Notes under the pieces: model-generated
Told to the model about the DNA's origin: nothing
Databases searched by the model: none
What the model saw: the letters and a program-made list of their open reading frames with translations, nothing else
From: Byssothecium circinans
Taxonomy: Eukaryota; Ascomycota; Dothideomycetes; Pleosporales; Massarinaceae
Length of the DNA stretch: 64,000 bases
Assembly (NCBI GenBank): GCA_010015675.1
Contig: ML976987.1
Coordinates: forward strand, 722,790-786,789
Direction of reading: 5' to 3'
Shown here: piece by piece, positions 33,210-47,172 of the stretch
Layout: each line of letters begins with the position of its first letter
How positions within the stretch are numbered: the first letter of the stretch is position 1
Made by a program: the position numbers and the translations under genes

Positions 33210-36200
33210 CTACGCAGCTGCAAGTGGAGGTGCGGGTGTTTCATCCACCATCTTACACCAAGGATGCTCAAGCACTTGAGAAATCGTGATCCTCCTCTCG
33301 ACATCCCGGTCGAGCATGAGGCGGATAAGATCAATGCTTTCTTCGCTCATGATGTACGGCACGCGCAGGTCGTGATCCATAATTTCGTCGATGCTGTAAA
33401 AGGGGTTCTCTTTGTATACTATAGTATAGAGAAGGATGCCGAGGGCCCATACGTCTTGCTCTTTGCCGCGGTAAGATAGCCCGGCGAGGACTTCGGGAGC
33501 TGCGTAATCTAGTCACAGAGTCAGTGGTTGATTGCCTCTAGAGTGAGTGAGGACCTACCGATGGTCCCGACGAAAACATCAAAGGGTCCGCTCTTGATGT
33601 ATGCAGCACTGCCAAAGTCGATGAGCTTAATGTTGCCCTCACCATCCAATATGACGTTTTCGTCCTTGATGTCGCGGTGGACGACTTTTGCTTTGGTATG
33701 TAGGTGGTGCACTGCCTCAGCCACCTGCACAAAGATCTTTCGGCACTCCTTCTCCTCCATGTTGACGCGAAGCTCAATGTAGTCGAACAGATCCATGCCC
33801 GGAAGTCCGTGCGGTACCATTTCGATATAGTAATTGATGTCGTCCTCGAAGAAATCGGACATCTCCACAATGTTTGGGTGTCTGAAGCCGTCTCTCCGTA
33901 GGTAGTCGAGCACGTGAATCTCAAGGGGCACTGTACCTAGCCTGCGGTCCCGTGTCCAGGTGTCGACTAGAATCCGCCTCTTGGTCACATACTTGATGAC
34001 GACCTTCTTACTACTGCTCTTCTTGTACCGGCATAGCTTGACCTGACCATACGCGCCTTGCCCCATGTCTTCTAGGACAACAAAATCGTTGATTGCCTTC
34101 TTTTTCGGAGGTCCGGCATCTTTTGGAGCGGGGGAAGGTCGCTTGGCTCGCGGTTCTGCTGGGGATTGAGGTTGCGTAGCGGCTTGTATTTGCTGTGTCA
34201 GCAATGAAACCTGCTCAGGCGGCTGCTCTGACTCTGCTTCTTCTGGGTGAATGACAGTGGACTGTCCAGGTGATGGTTGACGCGGAGGGGTGCCTGGGCG
34301 AGAGACGAGAGGCGTGACAGGTCCGATACCGTGATTTGTGGCATGAAGTTGTCGCGAATAGGTGACCCAGAGAGCAAACACCAATTCCTGACCGGGCGGT
34401 TGACTAGGAGCATCTTCCTCTTCAATTACATTTTCGTCAAACCGCGGCTTCTTCTCGCTGTTAACGACTCTCATCTGCACGTCGACCATGATCTCTGAGC
34501 CATCGTGATGGAGCGCAGGTAGCCCACTGGGCTTGAGGAAAATCGCTGCAGCATCGCCGCCACGCCCTTCACGCATAGCAAGCAAGGCGCGCGCACGTCG
34601 GAAACTGTGCTCTGGGATGACGATTCCGTCCACTAGTTCGATATTGTCCTCATCCGTCATGACATTCAGTATTTTGTCGAAGCCCGGGACAAGTTTGCAA
34701 ATGTGAAGACCTTCCGGATGTGCTTGTCCGAATAGAGCAGAACAGAAGACAGAATTTGAGCTCGCAATGGTGAGGTCCTTGGATGATAAGACGATGATAC
34801 CAGCGATGTGTGGAAAACTAGATACGCGGAAGGTAGGCTCGCCCTCCAAAGGCTCAACTGCTACGGGGATGTTGATGCTGTTCGATGTCCGAGCGGTGAA
34901 GTTGCGGATCGCTTGAATCTTATCGTAATCTAGCGCTCCGGTATTTGTGCCTTCGAGACGCGGAATGGCAGGAATCAGACGCTTGATGTCCATGCCTCTC
35001 CGTAACCGGTCGCTGCCAAAAACTGATTCTATCGCTCCGTGACCCTTGACTACGCACCCCACCTCGTCCACATTGATGTACACCACGTCTTCGGCAATCT
35101 CTTCAAGCACCCATATCAATCCACCACGCTTCTCTTTTACCCATAGACTAGCTGCACCCGTTGCACCGTTTCGCTTCTGGATTGGAACGACATCACCGCA
35201 AAGCAAGACTCCTCTTGAGCCCTTGGGTTCGTGATTGAGGCCTCCCTTGATGTTTGTTCGCTGCGAATACATTGACGAGCCACTCCCGTCATCGGTCTTT
35301 GACCGTCTGCCGGTATTGTTTTGTCGCGAGGAGGGCTTGCTGAGCAGCCGTGCTGTAATACCGTTACCAACCTTCAGTGCGGTCGATGGAGGAGAGTTTG
35401 TTCGCTGACTTTGGGGGTATTGGTCTCGAAACGCCTTGGACCCAAGCGAAGGGTCCTTTAGCTTGCCTTCGAGCCATTTGCGACGTTCTTCTCGAACGAC
35501 TTCGAGTATACCTAGCTTCCGCACTTCTGCCTTCGTCACACCAAAGACCAGACACGCAAGGTCGTTAGCAGACGTGATGGTCCAGGGTGCGGTGGCTTCG
35601 GTTGTGAAGATGGCTTGGGCAGCGGGAGCCCAGCGACTTCCGTGTCCATGGGGTGCCGGTCCGCCCACATGCTGGCCCGGAACAGTGGAGACGGGAGGAG
35701 GTAGAGCAGGAAAAGAGGTGGGTGAAACGAGTGGAATAGCATTCCCTTCACCAACCAAATAGGGTTGTGCCAGGGCATCGTTCAGCTGGTTCTGAATGGT
35801 AAGAGGCACTACATCCGTCAGTGTACGCTTGAGTGCTGCACGCTGGGGCCGCTGCGGTGGCGGTGAAGATGCGTCCGTCTTTGTGCTAGAGACTTCCGAA
35901 GCCACATCAGATACAGGTGTGCTTCTCGCGTCGACGTTATCGTCTGTGATGTTTCCGTTCCGCAGGTCTGGCGGTGATGTCTTTTGCGTGAGAGATTTTA
36001 CGGAGTCCTGCATGTTGTCGGGGCTTGCCGATCGCTCGACCTGAAGGAAGCTTTTGTCGAACAGATTCTTGCCATCCACCTCAGCCGGACCCGTAAGAGG
36101 GCCGAGTCCCCCGAGACCGTGGGCTCCACTGGCCTCGTTGCCGATCAGGTTTGCCCGTGTAAGCAGCTCCATCATGCTCTGCACTTCCTGGTCCCCACTC

Positions 36201-36913
36201 AGTTTCGCCTGGGCATGGGCTATCCCTGGATTTGTTGCGCCCCAGCCCAGCTTGTTCTGCATAAAGTCTATGGACCGCTTCAGCACGTTCTGTCTGCTGT
36301 GAATAAACTCGTCCGACTGTGTCGCAAACGAGAACGAATGCAGAGACTCGGTGGGGAAGCGGGTGAGGTCTTCGCCGAAGGCAAATGTGGGAGAGGCTGG
36401 AGCGGTGGGAGTGCTCGAGGAGGGATGTCTCGAGACTGGAGGCGTGATGTTCAGGGACGCTGCTCGGTGGGCGGAGGGGCCTCTGGAGCCCGGCTGCTGC
36501 TGGCGGATGCGACGGAGGCCAGAGGACCCCAAGCCGTGTTCGTGCTCGGGCACGATAGGTGACCTGGCACGCGTGTGAGTAATTGTGTGGTTCATTCACT
36601 CCTCCAGGCTCCAGGCACCAGGCACCAGGCAGCCATGCACCTGTTTGTCAGGCGCGGTTGTGTTCCTGCCCACCTGCACTCACCTGGCCATTCGGTCCAG
36701 CTGCCCCGCGTCGATGCTCAGGCGCTTCATATTGGTATTGACGGCGAGCGGCGACTCGTTCCGCGCAAGCAGGTTGCTCGTGCTCTTGTTCTTCGGGAGC
36801 GAGGCATTGCCATTGTTGCTGGTGGGCGTGAATCGGCGGTCGGACTGCGGTGCGCTGCTGGATGCTTCGTTTGGAGAGCCTGGAGCGGTGAAGTGGTCAG
36901 CGGCGGGGCTCAT
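33210..36913 (-). CDS. PAS-domain serine/threonine protein kinase (PAS kinase, PSK type)
   Basis: Exons (minus) 36913-36684, 36563-33559 and 33508-33210 join in frame to 1177 residues; introns are 120 and 50 bp. Taking the first exon from 36913 (MSPAADHF) is supported by its Ser/Asn-rich in-frame content, GTGAGT donor and CCAG acceptor; 36922 is an alternative ATG. The N-terminal third is disordered and Ser/Pro-rich. The middle has PAS-like segments (TITSANDLACLVFG near 400 and IIVLSSKDLTIASSNSVFCS further on). The C-terminal kinase domain (about 895-1160) has GQGAYGQVK, VIKY (Lys), VVHRDIKDENVI, LIDFGSAAY, DYAAPEVL and EHPW. All catalytic residues are present. Yeast PAS kinases couple nutrient state to glycogen and glucan synthesis and translation; the same role here is inference. 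Confidence 0.93.
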
Positions 36914-38977
36914 CAGAAGCATGCACTAGGTCAAACTGCGCATAAAGGAGGTGGTAGGAGGTGGTGAGAGGGCAAAGCGGAACAAGGGCGGAACTGGCGC
37001 GGCGTGAGTCTTAAGGAAGGAGCCACAGTCGACGACGCGATCAGATCTCCTACGCTAAGCGGTATAAGCGGTGAGGGTGCGCCTGCGTCTCCATATCGCC
37101 AGCATCGGAAACAGCACGCGGAATAGGGACAGAGCCGGCTAGAGTCACAGGACGCTTACCATCTTCACGTTGCCTGCTCATTCCCCAAAGTGCCTGCGAG
37201 CGGCGACGAGAGAGTCTGGGTTCGGGTAACGCAGCTCAGGTGCCGTCTCTGCTCTGTACTACAAAAGGGAGGCCCTTCACGGTCTGGGGCAGGCGGGCAG
37301 GCTTTTCGGGACGCAGAATATGCAATATTCCCAACGCGGAGAAAATGGCGGGGAAGACGAGACGACGCCGGGGTGCGGTGCGCGATAAAAACGTGCGGTG
37401 GGAGGGAGCGTGACGGCTGCAATTACGAGCGTCACAAAGGAGACACACGGCGGAAGACAATGGCCAAAAGGAGAGTCACGATAGAGTCGACTGTTAGATC
37501 ATATGCGAAGTACAAGTTAGCTCGCCGCCATCTGAGGTTGGATCGGTCGCAAGCCAGGTGCCCCGCACAGACACATCTGAAGACATGCACATGCACATGC
37601 ACATGCACGTGCCGAAAGAGGCAATGCTCAGCGCTTTGGACGACAAAGCAGCTGCTGCTTTCTCTCGGATCTATTTTGCCTTGAAGAGCATCATCCCAAT
37701 TACTTGCTCCACAGCCGCCACCGTCACTAGTCAGGGTCTATGCGTGCTCCACCTCCAGATTTCCCACGGCCACCCAATCTTTCAAAGCAAATACACACCT
37801 GTTCCGCCTCTCTAATATTTTCCCAAATAAAATAAAAGGTATTTTCTCTCCGCTGGCAATCCGATGGTAGTGAGTTTCGAATTCCCAATGTCTCAAACAT
37901 GGCCAGCTCGTCCGCACATCCCAAGCGCGAGGACCGAGTCCACAGTTTCGAACTGCGGATGGGCAGACTTGGTGGAGGTCCCATGGGCGGAGAGCACCTG
38001 ATTCAACACAGATTGATGCTTCTATCGTGCTTCATTAGGGCCAGTATTGCAATTCGAAGAAACAGAGTTGAAATCCTCGAAAGTCACTACAACTAAGCGG
38101 CGGCTTTCACAGGGCAGTACCGTGGTACCATTTCGTGTCAAACATGCCATGTTTGACGACGTGACGTCGAGAAATGGACCGTATGGACGGGAAGAGGATT
38201 TATTCTACAGGGGCGTCAACTGGTGAAGAAAGTTACCCGGATCATGGGACCGACACTAATCATGTGATGGTCTGGTGGCACAGCACTCAAGTGCTTGCAC
38301 ATGTGAGCACTGATTGCTGACCTCAGGATCTGCTTGTATCAATCCGCTGACTAAGCATCCATATCCACCAAGTCAAGTGCACTCAACGACCAGATACAGT
38401 TGCAGCTGCAAGACTCCCATACACATGCAGTCAGCTACAATACGGCATAGACCCTACATATGTACCTTAGGCCTGAGTATATTCACATTCATTACCTCCA
38501 TCAAGTTGCTCAACAACAAGCTCATTGTACTTACATCAGAGTACTACAGCCACATTACGGGAACATCACAGAACGACTATTGCCTAGGTCTAGACTCCAC
38601 TGTTATGTGCCCTTCACATGATATTCAAGTCCACGGTAACTTTCGCTGTCCACCAGCAACCTTGCCCTGACCACACAGTCGGTACGACAGGGATATCCTC
38701 AGATGTTTGACAGTGCGACGGCTTGCGCCTCAGCACAGCACTCGCCCTCTTTCACTCTCCTCTCCCAGCGCCAGCGGGTCCGTGACTAGCACGGCCTGGC
38801 CTGGCGCAGAAATCGTGAACAGCGTGTTGAAAAACGTAGGAGCTGCTCGGAACCATGCTGAATGCTTTTCTACGCGCAACACCAACGGCACCCCCGTGCC
38901 TTTCCAACGACGCCCTACCCATCGCTCAAATGGTCGCCACAATATGCACACGCTGCGCCATTCACTCCGGCGTAGCA
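36914..38977. other. 2-kb intergenic region with a CACATG microsatellite
   Basis: Contains the PAS kinase promoter and, near 37581-37612, about four to five CACATG/CACGTG units. No supported gene; frames of up to 164 codons near 37190 lack recognisable content. Confidence 0.45.
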
Positions 38978-40599
38978 TCATCGCTGTCTGAGCTTATCGC
39001 GATGTTCGTTCCACAAATTTCTGCATCCTGCATCGCATGTCAGCTCTGATCTGGTATGAACCAGCAATGGAAAGATAGCATACCTCGATGCATATTCACC
39101 TGATCCACCCACCACTCCCCAAAACTATCCTCGACCCCTTGATCCACCGACCCGACTCGTTCATCTCTCTTCAGACCGCACATCATGCAGGGCTGCGGTG
39201 CAGGAACACCACCTTCACCTTGCTTCAACACCTTCACAGCCATCGTTTCTTGTATGTCGGGTACAGCCCCAAGAGTCCCAGCCTTGATCTGGTTTACGGC
39301 AGATACGACATGCCGTAGCTTTCCCACCTGATCTTTCCATGCACGTACAACGTCCGAGGCCTCTCTCTCTTCCTTCATGTTCTCGCTCTTGTCCACACTG
39401 GACAATTTCATACCGGAAGTGGCACGCGATGATGCTGGGCCTATGCGCATGCCCTGGGAAAGATGCTGGTCGCGCTTCCAACGTAGTTTCCGACCGGCAA
39501 TGATGTGGGCTGCTACAGAGGCAAGCATGAGGTAGCCTTGGAGGTAGGCAATCGTAGCAGGTTCAGAAAGTAGCTTGTTACGCATCGGCAGAGGCTGAGC
39601 GGCCATGGGCTTGAAGAGCTTTTCTTGAGCTTCGGTGAAGAGCGGAGGGAACAGTGTTAGTAAAATAGCTGGTGGTGGCACGTTTGTTGGGGGCAATTCC
39701 CCAGGTTGTGCATCGTCGAAGGTCGGTGAAAGTATGGGTTGAGATGTAGCCGTGGCTTTCTTAGTTGCAATAGATTTCGTTTCTTTTGGCTTGCTCGCAG
39801 CCTTCGCAGATGCTTTCTTCGGGATCGATGCTTCCCAGTCGTCAAAAGTGTCCCAAGGATCTTCCTGTTGAGTGGGAGGTACAGGTACTGGCGCAGGTTC
39901 CTGCTTTGTGCGAGCCATGGAACCAAAGTTTCCTACAGGGGCCTTTTTCGTTGATGTCGATGGTGCTTTATGGCTGGCACTGCCACCTCTTGCGTGAGAA
40001 ACAAGCGGTGCTGGCTCAGAGAAATTCAAATCGCCCAAAAGATCCGTCACTGCACTACTCGCTGGAGCTGGATTAATGGGAAGATTCACTTCCTCGCCTT
40101 CGAAATCTCCAAAGTCGTCATCATCGAAATCGTCTTCTGCATCGAACAGGACGCTCGGGTCTGCAGACTTCTTGGCTTTGATCACGGGGGCTTTTGTCCA
40201 TGATGCTGTCGATGCCTGTGATGTTGGGGGCGCATTGAAAGCAAATGGATCATGCTGTGGGGGCTGGGCTGGCCATATCGACTGTGTTGGTTGCGATGTC
40301 TGGGGCGCGGGAGCAGCTGACTGAAAGGACGATGTACCGCCCTCAAAATCTCCCCAGTCATCGCTATCGTCGATTGGAGCTGCTGTACTTGTTCCAAAAT
40401 GTCCGGATTGGAAGGCCCCCAAGGTTTGTTGCTGTTGTGGCTGAGTGGCCGCGGCTGGCGCCGGTGGTGTGCTTGTTAGGTCATCGAAAAAGCCGAAAGA
40501 TGGCGCAGGTTGAGGTTTCGCTTGTCCAAATGACGTGGAGTTTTGCTGTTGCTTAGAGCTCGGTGCAGATGAGAACTCAGCGAAGAGGTCTGCCGACAT
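38978..40599 (-). CDS. Conserved-type fungal protein with acidic DWGDFE motifs
   Basis: Exons (minus) 40599-39084 and 39027-38978 (56-bp intron) give 521 residues. Splicing to the CAG before 39027 restores a tail reading CRNLWNEHRDKLRQR, which suits the preceding EDSFGEWWVDQVNMHR. The N-terminal half is Gln/Pro/Ala-rich with repeated acidic-aromatic motifs (SDDWGDFEG, DDFGDFEG, DTFDDWEA) like those binding clathrin-adaptor ear domains. The C-terminal half is folded-looking, with LLTLFPPLFTEAQEKLFKPM, LQGYLMLASVAAHIIAGRKL, and a Cys pair in CMMCGLKRDERV. Trafficking is a guess from the motifs. Similar fungal proteins are sometimes labelled as kinases, but I see no kinase motif here. Confidence 0.85.
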
Positions 40600-41143
40600 G
40601 GCTTGCAGGTGAAGGACCTCGAAGTATGAGAGTCGTGGTTACGAAGAAAGTAGCGACGAGGCTAAGCCCAAAATGTGCAGGCTAAGGACGCGCGCCATTG
40701 CTAACTCTCCAGCGACCAGTCGACCAGCCTTCACAACTCGCAGCAGTCTTCTTCATTCGATGTTAGAACTCAGAACAGTAGCCGGAGCATACATTCGCTA
40801 TCAAGATCTAGTTGTCGCTCTAGATCGAACCCCGGATATACCATCATATCATCTCCGGCCCCGGACAAGGTCTCTCTCAGCCAGGTGACGTCACCAACAG
40901 CTGCAGCCCGGACATGCGATGTAAACTGCTAGCTCAAGAAAGTAGAACTCGACAAGATCATGGAGATGAAATTCTACACTCGACCGATATTGCATCGGCT
41001 TTGAAGCTTAAATGACCAGCACTTTCCATCTCTACCTTTTCAGTTTACATCCCTTCAACCAATACTATTGGCAAACTTTCATCAACACTCTTCTTCTTCA
41101 ACCTTGATAGTATATTGCACCTTCTTGCAAACCAACCACCAAC
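40600..41143. promoter_or_regulatory. Shared upstream region of divergent genes
   Basis: 544 bp between the start codons of the DWGDFE protein (minus) and the SDR gene (plus). CT-rich leader sequence precedes the SDR start. It holds both promoters. Confidence 0.45.
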
Positions 41144-42459
41144 ATGAGCACATACACCCAACTCTTCCCACCCGCCCCGACCTTCACAGAGAAAAACCTC
41201 CTCGAGCTTTCCAGCAAGGTGCCAACATTCTCTCCTTTCCATAATACATACAACTAACTCACAACCCCAGGTCTACATCATTACAGGTGCCACATCAGGC
41301 GTTGGTCTCGAACTCGCAAAGATTCTATACACGCTTCATGCCACTGTCTATATTGGCGCTCGTTCATCCTCTCGCTTCGACACTGCTACCGCAGCCATCA
41401 AAGCCGAATGCACCGACTCCAAAGGCGCCTTGAAACCCTTCATTGCCGATTTGGCTAGTCTGCGCACTATTAAGCCCGCTGTCGATGCTTTTCTCAACGA
41501 AGAGTATCGTCTTGATGTACTCTTTCTGAATGCAGGTGTCATGACACCGCCGGCGGGAAGTAAGACGGAAGATGTAAGTTTCCCTCTTCTCGTGCGAGGT
41601 TCAGTGCATCTTCAGAAGTTTCGATGCGCTTTCCAACATCCGAATGTTCTCGAATACCTGTCTGAGCATTGCTACAAAGACTACGAAACCAAAATTAACA
41701 AGCGTATAGGGCTTCGACCTCGAATTCGGCGTAAACTGCCTCGCCCCCTTCCTCCTAACCTCCCTCCTCCTACCAACCCTATCCCGCACATCTTCTCACT
41801 TCTGCCACCCAAACACCTCCATCCGCGTAATATGGGTTTCCTCGATGCTCAACCTCTCCACTCCCGACGGCGGCGTCCACCTGCTCCCCACTTCCACTTC
41901 CACCTCTCCCTCTCTCTCCACTTCCACCTCCACCTCCACCTCACCACAGAAACCGTGCCTTCCAACCCCATCGCCCGCCACCCCAACGCCCTCCTTATAC
42001 CCTAGCCCATACATACCCGCCCAACTCAACGCAATGGACCATTACATGCAAACCAAAGCCGGCGCCTACCTCCTCGCGCAAGAATTCCACTCGCGCGCCC
42101 ACTCCTCCTCCACGATCGCCGACGAGCACGGAACCCCGTCTCGCAATCCCGCCGGCGTCCTGCACATTTCGCTTAACCCAGGGTTCATGAAGACGGAACT
42201 ACAGCGCAGTTCACCAGCGCCCATGCGCGGAATCATGGGCGCCGTGTTCAAGGGCCCGAAGTACGGCGCGTATACGGAGCTGTATGCGGGATTGGCGCCG
42301 GATGTCGAGGATGGCGATTTTGTGATTCCGTGGGGGAGGAAGGGTGTGGTTCCTGAACATGTGGCGAGGAGTACGCGGGTGGAGGGTGGCGGAGATGGGA
42401 AGAGTGTTGGTGCGAGGTTCTATGAGTGGTGTGAGGTGCAGGTGAAGCCTTTTATGTAG
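41144..42459 (+). CDS. Short-chain dehydrogenase/reductase (SDR)
   Basis: Exons 41144-41218, 41271-41573 and 41710-42459 join in frame to 375 residues. The nucleotide-binding TGATSGVG (30-37), the LFLNAGVM motif, VSSM (Ser170/Ser171) and YMQTK (Tyr238, Lys242) form the classical SDR set. Between Ser and Tyr lies an unusual low-complexity insert of Ser/Thr/Pro (STSTSPSL and similar) encoded by CCACTTCC/CCACCT repeats, which lengthens this loop by about 40 residues relative to typical members. It resembles the retinol dehydrogenase/WW-oxidoreductase-like branch. No signal peptide. Substrate unknown. Confidence 0.9.
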
Positions 42460-42692
42460 ATGTGGATTTGCCTTTATGAGTTTCACGAAGGTATATATAT
42501 ATAGATAATAGGACAATGATAGATCTCATTTTAGGGAATGTACTTGGCGCTGTATCTACCCTGTGTAAAGTTTCCATCGGTGACTGTGCGGCAACCTCCT
42601 GTGAATGGTTGACGAGATGAGAAGTACAGCGTAGCTATAATATCAAGAAGTTCAAGTACACAGTTAAGGCAGGCGGAAGAAGACCGAGTAAG
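42460..42692. other. Intergenic, 3' side of the SDR gene
   Basis: Contains a TATATATA run near 42493-42502. Nothing else noted before the hairpin at 42693. Confidence 0.45.
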
Positions 42693-42711
42693 GGCGTCGC
42701 GCAGCGACGCC
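42693..42711. repeat. Perfect 8-bp hairpin at the edge of the duplicated tef1 promoter
   Basis: GGCGTCGC (42693-42700), loop GCA, GCGACGCC (42704-42711). It overlaps the outer breakpoint of the 91-bp promoter duplication by four bases, so it may mark the junction. Confidence 0.6.
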
Positions 42712-42798
42712 AGGCGTATAAAATCCGCAGCCCCCCACTAGCCCTCACTTTCTCTCTTCGTCACTCTCATGCCGAACAGCAACAGCCTGTCACCTGTA
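42708..42798 (+). promoter_or_regulatory. Second, inverted copy of the tef1 core promoter and leader
   Basis: 91 bp, 89 identical to the reverse complement of 45081-45171. It includes TATAAAA at 42717-42723 and the CT-rich initiator/leader up to CTGTA, where the genuine gene has its leader splice donor (CT/GTACGT). It points toward the small frame at 42855 and converges on tef1. Confidence 0.85.
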
Positions 42799-42854
42799 TC
42801 TATGAGCGAACATATACAAAGCTTGGTCTAGGCGAGGGTACTGTTTATCATGAC

Positions 42855-43106
42855 ATGATTATCATATTGAGCAATGAATGGGCACACGAGATATCACTCA
42901 ATATCACAGAAGGCATCAAGCAGCCAACATGCCCACCCATATTTCATTTCATTGAGATCGTTATGAAGTCTATGGAAGAGCAACGCCAATACCCGCACCT
43001 AACCGTCATGCATTATCATACCTATCACGGCTTTTCCAAACCAACCGCATCCCCAGAAGCTATCGTCGAAGAATTTTGGGAAAGAAATGAAGGACACAGG
43101 GCGTGA
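42855..43106 (+). CDS. Small hypothetical ORF under the tef1-like promoter copy
   Basis: An 83-codon frame, 57 bp downstream of the duplicated promoter/leader block. It contains natural-looking sequence (MKSMEEQRQYPHLTVMHYH, IVEEFWERNEGHRA) but no recognised domain. Its stop (43104-43106) is 4 bp from the tef1 stop (43111), so any 3' untranslated region would be antisense to tef1. It may be a captured fragment of another gene. Expression is not shown by sequence alone. Confidence 0.4.
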   Translation: MIIILSNEWAHEISLNITEGIKQPTCPPIFHFIEIVMKSMEEQRQYPHLTVMHYHTYHGFSKPTASPEAIVEEFWERNEGHRA

Positions 43107-43110
43107 CCAC

Positions 43111-44975
<1,865 letters not shown>

Positions 44976-45080
44976 GTTGGCGGTGTTGTGTGTAGTTGAA
45001 GACGGAAGTTGGACTGAAGTATTGAATTCTCCTGTAGATTCGTTAGATGAAGAATAGAGGTCGAGAAGATAAAAGAGACG

Positions 45081-45171
45081 TACAGATGACAGGCTGTTGC
45101 TGTTCGGTATGAGAGTGACGAAGAGAGAAAGTGAGGGCTAGTGGGGGGCTGCGGATTTTATACGCCTGGCG
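45081..45171 (-). promoter_or_regulatory. tef1 core promoter and first leader exon
   Basis: Contains TATAAAA (45156-45162, minus) and a CT-rich stretch (CTTTCTCTCTTCGTCACTC) ending at a GTACGT donor. It is 89/91 identical, in inverted orientation, to 42708-42798. Confidence 0.8.
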
Positions 45172-45632
45172 CGGGGCAGAATGGCGCTAAGTACGGCTGC
45201 CAAGACACAGTTTGTTTTCAGGCTGCCTCACACGCAAATTTTCCCTGGTGAGGCCCAACGTTGACTTCAATTGCGCTGCAAGAAGGCAGTAAGCGTTGCT
45301 CTGATTGGTTCCTGCTACGACCGCCTGCTGCTGCCCTCGCCACAGCCGCCCTTACCATCTGCAGTCGTTGGAAGGTGCGGCCAACGCACCCTTTGACTGT
45401 TTTGTCATCGCGCTCTATCGGCACCTATTGTATCAGGCTTCACGTCCATTCGCAACGGTCAGCTATCACTTCACATCTTGTACTCAGATCCCAGCGAGTT
45501 CATCAAACATTCACACAGGAAGATGGACAGAGTCCCTCGAGATGTTGTAAAAGCCGGCAGTAGGAACCTCGTATTAACCCTCGTCGGAACTCTCCCAATT
45601 TTTACACAGAAAAGCTGCCTTTGATTTCCGCC

Positions 45633-46394
45633 TTATAGGCCGACTTTCTCTGCTCCACGAGGGACCCGAAGAGAGAGAAGGCCCTCTACCAGTAAATTTT
45701 CAAAGTCATGATCATCTTCCGTTTGTTGGCACTGCAGAAATGTGCGCAGGTCGAACTGTTCTCCCGCGACTTCTTCGGCCATGGCTTCGTCTCCCTCTTC
45801 GGCACTGGCCTTTGTTTTCTTGTCGGACTCGTCTCCAATCGTAAACTTGGCGCGTGTTGTGTGTAAGCTACTGGAAACGGAGTGACGCACCTTTGCGTCT
45901 GTGGGATCCACACCCACGCGGCGACATTCTTCGTCGATGGCCTTGATGGTCTCCTTTCGCGGCAGAGGACTGGTAGATCGTTTTCTTTTGATCGTTGCTA
46001 TCGGTGCATCATCAATAGAGGCATCTTCTGTACTGATCTCAAAAGGGCTCTTGGAGCCCTCTCCGGTAAGAGACGATTGCTCTGCCACGTTGCTCCTCGA
46101 CACCTGAACTTCACCTCTGTCCTTCTCCGTCCGACCAAGCTCCAGTTTGCCGTTTTCATCCTTCTTGCGCCTGAGACGCTTCGGACTCGGAGGCCGCCTT
46201 CTGCGGACACGCCGAGTTCAATATCAAATGGTATGTCCCCCTCAACCATCCGGGCTCTTCCGTTCCAAGTGTCTTCCTTTGGATATCTTTTTCGCGTACC
46301 TCCTTGTCGTGCTGGCGGCTCTTGTACTCTCAGCATGTCCCAGTTCGTCGGCGACCAGGGGCAAAACACTCGGACGCAGACTAGGGGCGCTCAT
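45633..46394 (-). CDS. Small basic/acidic hypothetical protein, two exons
   Basis: Exons (minus) 46394-46300 and 46200-45633 join in phase through a 99-bp intron (GTACGC donor, CCGCAG acceptor), giving 220 residues. It begins MSAPSLRPSVLPLV. An Arg/Lys-rich cluster RRRRPPSPKRLRRKK lies at about 32-46 and IKRKRSTSPLPRKE around 90, both resembling nuclear localisation signals. The C-terminal half is acidic (EEGDEAMAEEVAGE), then FDLRTFLQCQQTEDDHDFEN. I do not recognise a family. The exon join is supported by frame continuity and consistent composition, not by a domain match. Confidence 0.6.
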
Positions 46395-46568
46395 GGTAAG
46401 GTCATTTGTGGCACCATGTCTGAGGTCGTGTGCCCTTATAGTTTATACGGTAGTTGGTTTGGGCAATACTAGGCGCAGAAAGGTGTTCACCAGCCGGTGT
46501 GTGAGAAGGAGTCCCACCGGCTTTCGGTGAATCTGTGGTGCCCTCGTAGTCTTGCCGTTCTTCTCCAA

Positions 46569-47172
46569 GGCTTAGAGCGTCGCTCTCATTCGCAAGCTAT
46601 CGCGCTTCGTACACGTTAAACCGGGCGAGGCAAACATGTAATGGTCTCCAGTAAATACAATAGCCTTATCGACGGTCGAAATGCGCATGACCTGATCGAC
46701 GTCGCCGTTACCGATTTGGACAGTTTTTGAGGCAGAAGGCGGCGACGAATTTTCGAACTTCCACAAGGAACGGGCAGTCATCAACACTAGGAAGGATCAG
46801 TCACGTCAGGGTTGGAAAGCACTTTTAACATACTACCCGCCCAGCTTCTCTACGCGAAAGTCTTCGAAGCGTCTCACCCACAGACTTCTAGCAGCTCTCG
46901 TGTCTTTCCCGCTGCATTCGACACCGGCCGAGGCATATCCTTCGATGTTCTGCCTCGTCTAGATCTTCGGCGCTGAGGTCCGCCACCACGGAGTCGATCG
47001 GTCTCTCGTCAGTACCCGAGAAACGAGATGCCGCTGGGTCCATGGTGTAATTTGAGCAGCAAGTCGTGATGATGGCTGATATCAACAGGACGATGTGTGA
47101 GGTGAGGTAAAGTGGATGTCTTAGCGCGGTTACCCATATGGGAGGAACGTTCCTACCATTTGTGTCGGCCAT
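46569..47172 (-). pseudogene. Decayed or mis-assembled small gene
   Basis: Several protein-like segments lie in order on the minus strand but in different frames. They are a possible start MADTN at 47172 with a GTAGGA donor after it, then MDPAASRFSGTDERPIDSVV (from about 47043), then RAARSLWVRRFEDFRVEKLG (about 46912-46849), then, after an intron-like GTAGTATG...TTCCTAG, TARSLWKFENSSPPSASKTV with GNGDVDQVMRISTVDK (to about 46572). At least one join needs a frame change that no GT-AG intron supplies. No family recognised. Confidence 0.35.

Noticed and set aside
35984..36562. 192-codon plus-strand frame
   Set aside because: Antisense to the intact PAS kinase second exon.
36595..36597. Alternative PAS kinase start at 36595
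   Set aside because: The sequence from 36595 to 36564 fits intron sequence, and an upstream in-frame exon (36913-36684) with good splice sites gives a better N-terminus.
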